DNA of 64,000 nucleotides from Parus major (lineage: Eukaryota; Chordata; Aves; Passeriformes; Paridae). A model generated the notes under the pieces. It ran no database searches. It had not been told where the DNA came from and saw only the letters and a program-made list of their open reading frames with translations. A program made the translations under genes and the position numbers. Of this stretch, positions 60,475 through 64,000 are shown piece after piece. Positions within the stretch are counted from its first letter, which is position 1; each line of letters begins with the position of its first letter. The DNA lies in assembly GCF_001522545.3 (NCBI RefSeq), contig NC_031769.1, positions 25,132,100 through 25,196,099 of the forward strand, in the 5' to 3' direction.

Positions 60475-60990
60475 GCAGATCGAGGGAGCTGCTGCTTCCC
60501 CTCTGCTGTGCACTGGTGGGGCACCCAGAGCGCGGGGTGCGAGGGCACATGTGGACATACTAGCGAGAGGCCAAAGAAGGGTCACGACAATGATTAAGAG
60601 ACTGGACTATCCTATATATGAAAAAAGACTGAGAGAGCTGCAACTGTCTGGCCTAGAGAAGAGAAGACTCAGAGGGCTCTTATTAATGAGCCCTGATGGA
60701 AGAGGGCAGTCAGGCTTTATTTACTCATGACCAGTGAAAGGAACAGAGGCAAACCGTACAAACTGAAACACAGGAGATTTATCAGGGAATGCTTTTGTCA
60801 CTGTGAGAGTGACCAAGCATTGGTACAGGTTGCCCAGAGAGGTTGTGGAGTCTCCATCCTTGGAGGTACTCAAAAGCCACCTGGATGTGGTCGTGAAGAA
60901 CGAGCTCTAAGATGGTTCTCCTTAAGCAGGGGGTTCGACAAGGGAGCCTCTGAAGGTCCATTCCAACTGCGGCCATTCTGTGGTTTGTGA
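60475..60990 (+). mobile_element. Second CR1 LINE 3'-end fragment, same orientation
   Basis: Sense CR1 blocks: GAGAGAGCTGCAACTGTCTG, CAAGCATTGGTACAGGTTGC, GTCCATTCCAACTGCGGCCA TTCTGTGG. It is separated from the first fragment by about 210 bp and is more diverged, so it is a separate insertion. Confidence 0.85.
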
Positions 60991-63900
60991 TTTAATTTTC
61001 TTTTCCAGGACTGGTGTTTCAGGAAATACTTGGGAAAATCTAACTCTGCTCTGGCTTAAAAGGGCAATCGCAAAACCGCTCATGTGCTGACTGTCTCTTC
61101 TAAGCAGCCAAGGGCCAGTTCAGCTTGCTAACCAGTACCAAGTGGTTTTTGTTAGTTGGCTGGGGTGGTGTTATACAGCAGTAGCTTGTGTCAGCTTTCC
61201 AGGGAAACAAACTACTGCCAGAAGCTGTGCAGAGCCATCATGTGACCAGAGAGTGCTCTGGTGTTAAATCTTATACGAGATTTAGCTGCATGTCATCCCC
61301 CCGGTGTCACCGTGACATTCACCTGTTCAATATTTTATTTGCAAGAGAATATCCTCATCTCCACAGCATATCTTCAGAGATTTGAAAGGACAGATCTCGT
61401 CACTGTAGCTGTTGGAGCAAGGTGCACAGCGGCCCTTCTAGGGCTGAAGGGTTTGAAGGGTCAGCGGCTAGAAAAACATGTGCAAGTTCTTACAAATGCT
61501 TGTCTGTATCACACTTAGCAGCTGTTGAAGGTTTGCATTCAAAAGAAAATTGTTTGAAGAGAAAACAGTAGGCTTCAGCCTATCGAGTATTGTGTTTCAT
61601 TAACACCTAGCTTTCTCTTTTTGCATTTCCTGTCTTCAGGGTTTTGAATGTTTACATCAGTTTAAGTGCTGTTATTTCACTCCTGGCTTTGTTTTTTGTC
61701 ACCTGTGCTTTTACTGTCTGACTTGGTTGTGGCTGATTTTTTATGATTCAGTCTCTTCAAATGTTTTTATACTATGGTAATTTGGGTTATATAGTTCTTG
61801 TATTTCTGCTTTCCTGAAATTTTATAAAAACATTAAAAATAAATCCTAACATTTTATGTAATACAGAAAAAAACATTGTTGTTAATGTTTCATTATACAT
61901 ATGTCCCTTTTTTTAAAATGTAGTTTTCTTGTGATACTTTCCATTCTTCTCTTTTCAAGAAATACAAATTAAAGAACCATGACTAATGTTAATTCTAGAG
62001 AAAAGAAATTATATGCCTTTTTTTTCCTTCTTCACATAGTAACTTAGGCCAAAAGTTTAAACTGTTCTTTTGGTGTCACAGAGAAGTATTTTCAACACGC
62101 ATGTTCCTGACTCTTAAACTGGTTGTTTTCATGATGAGAGGGATTGTACAGGGCTGTAAGCATCTTGCTCTTTTTCTGATTGTTGCTTTCTTGGTGAATC
62201 ACAGCAGATGGTAGTGTGGAAGTGAGAACTGCTCTGATGCTCTCTGTTTTCTTTTTCCATAGATTGTACATCTTAAGCTGCTAGATGTGAAATTATTCCA
62301 GTTCTTTCTTTAAGGTCAGTTTTATGTCTTCTTCTGTCCTCATTTCATCATTTATGTAATTACTGGCAGTGCCACTGTAATTTTGCCTTGCTGTATTACT
62401 GGGCATTGTCTGTTCATCTTAGTCTGCATCTTTGGTGTTTTTAACATTAAATTATGATTCTCTCCAAGTGTTGAGAGCATTCAGAAAAGGCTGAAAAGTA
62501 ATGGTAAATATACTAAATCTTTGTTGCACAGAAAAATTTTATTTGATTTAACATATTGGTTTGGCTCAAAGGTCGCCCATAGTTCTTGTCAAAGGAGACT
62601 GACAAAGTGCAGGAGGAATAAATTAACCCCTTTGTGCAGCTCTGTAACTCATCTTTGTCCAGTGCCACGTAGGTTCTCAGAGCCTCACAGAAAGACAAAA
62701 TATTTTTTGCAGCCTCACAGAATTGCTGTAGCTCAGAGCTTATTATTTGCTAATGACTGAAGCTGTGCCAAAAGCATTATTCTTAACTATCAGCGATTGT
62801 GTTCACTTTTTTTTGTGAGAGAGAAACATGAGGAGGAAGGGAATTGCATATTCCTACCAAGGGAGATTTTTATCTTTAGGCAGTGAATTCAATTTCAGGT
62901 CTCCTATAGAAATAAAATTAATCCCATCTGGAAGGGAAAAGTGCTGTGCTATATAGGAGAAATGACTGCAAGAATGTGGTACTATCTCTGAATGGTGGGT
63001 GTATTTTCTGTGATTTTGTGCTGACAGCTTTTTTACAAAAAAAAACACAACTAACTGCTTTTTTTCCTCAAGACTGTATGACCATGCATCCAAATCCCAA
63101 AACTTCAAATTTAATTTTTACTCTGAAATGAAACTTAGATGAAGCTGGTTGTTCTGAGCTTTCATTACCTGAAACCTCATCTTATCTACAAGTAGTAAAA
63201 CTGCAGCCTGATTCTGCAAGTGCTTAAACTGTGTCCTTATCTTCAAGAGCAAGAGTGTTTCCATTCAGCTGTGTGTTTCTTTGTTGGATAGGGGCTTTGT
63301 TCTGTTTTTAACATGTGATTCAAGAAATTTAGTGGTTGCATTTCCCGTTGCTGGGGAGATTTATGTTTACTTTTGAAGTAGCACAGTTGATAAGATTCTT
63401 AAAAGAGCATCACAAATGCATTGCCTGTCTACAGTCTTTCCCTTACCCATGCTCTACTGTATGTAGCTCTGTTTTTTGTTTCTGTGCCCCCTCTGGTTTT
63501 TTAGTCATTTGTTTTTCAGTTCTTACTTAATAGTGTGTTCAACAAAGCTACTGAAATGCTGAAAGTAGTAGTTGTTGAACTCTTCCTGCCACATACTTAC
63601 AAAGACCCGAGATCTACAAGCACAACTTTTGTTTCTAAGAGGTTGCTAGAGAAGGAAACACTAAACATGTTAGTCTTTTTAATATGTAGTTTTATACCAC
63701 CTCCCCACATTCACAGTCACAAAATAGGGCAGGTACTATTTCCTTAGGGCTGGGCTGGTGATTTTAACAGCATAAGGACTTGAAGCCTGAGCTTAGGATG
63801 TACTTTTGTTAATTTTGTTTGGTTTTCTGGTTCAAGCAAACCTATATGTGAGTTTTGATTTTGATTTGGTTTGGTATTGGTTTTTTTGTTTTGTTTTCTG

Positions 63901-64000
63901 TTAGAGAAATACTGCTGGCAGTGGAATTAATCTACTTCAGAAACAGAAAATTCAAAAAAAAGATCAATGCTTATACTTATGTATGTAGATAAGATGAATT
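60991..64000 (+). other. Probable UMAD1 intron 1 (open to the right edge)
   Basis: AT-rich and without a recognised coding exon. One 52-nt stretch (62263-62314) has a good acceptor and a moderate donor. No repeats identified. Confidence 0.4.

Noticed and set aside
1..64000. Bacterial-type features (operons, CRISPR arrays, IS elements) and tRNA/rRNA genes
   Set aside because: The window is vertebrate nuclear DNA with spliced genes; I saw no such structures.

Overview
This is nuclear DNA of a vertebrate, most likely a bird. The genes have introns, the proteins are close to mammalian orthologues, several CR1-type LINE fragments are present, and there is a solo LTR of the abundant avian ERV-L type. 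The gene order COL28A1 - MIOS - RPA3 - (UMAD1) matches the conserved segment on human chromosome 7p21.3. Assignments rest on translating exons by eye and comparing them with remembered family sequences; no database search was run.

Region by region. Positions 1-29369 (minus strand) hold the 5' half of COL28A1: a signal-peptide exon, a single large exon for the first von Willebrand A domain, two short linker exons and 17 in-frame Gly-X-Y exons. The 3' half lies beyond the left edge. An 8.2 kb intron (12000-20230) separates a 5' group of small collagen exons (27-54 nt) from a 3' group of very uniform 69/72 nt exons. Positions 29370-40470 lie between COL28A1 and MIOS, which are head to head. They hold a CR1 LINE fragment, a solo LTR and, unexpectedly, three decayed collagen exons with COL28-type register plus a possible leader exon. 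I read these as the relic of a tandem COL28-like gene.

Positions 40600-53525 (plus strand) hold a complete MIOS gene (GATOR2 subunit, 877 codons). It has a CpG-island promoter, ten coding exons and an AT-AC (U12-type) first coding intron. Positions 55960-59338 (minus strand) hold a complete RPA3 gene (121 residues, four coding exons), tail to tail with MIOS. The CpG island at about 59.1-59.7 kb is probably a two-way promoter that also drives a plus-strand gene, expected from synteny to be UMAD1. Positions 59452-64000 would be its first intron and carry two CR1 fragments.

The genes do not form a functional unit. COL28A1 encodes an extracellular matrix collagen, MIOS acts in amino-acid signalling to mTORC1 at the lysosome, and RPA3 is a subunit of the nuclear single-stranded-DNA-binding RPA complex. 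The most interesting signals are the relic COL28-like exons (35.67-36.72 kb), the U12 intron of MIOS, the fixed helix interruption in the COL28A1 69-nt exons, and a glycine-free 69-nt candidate exon in the large intron.
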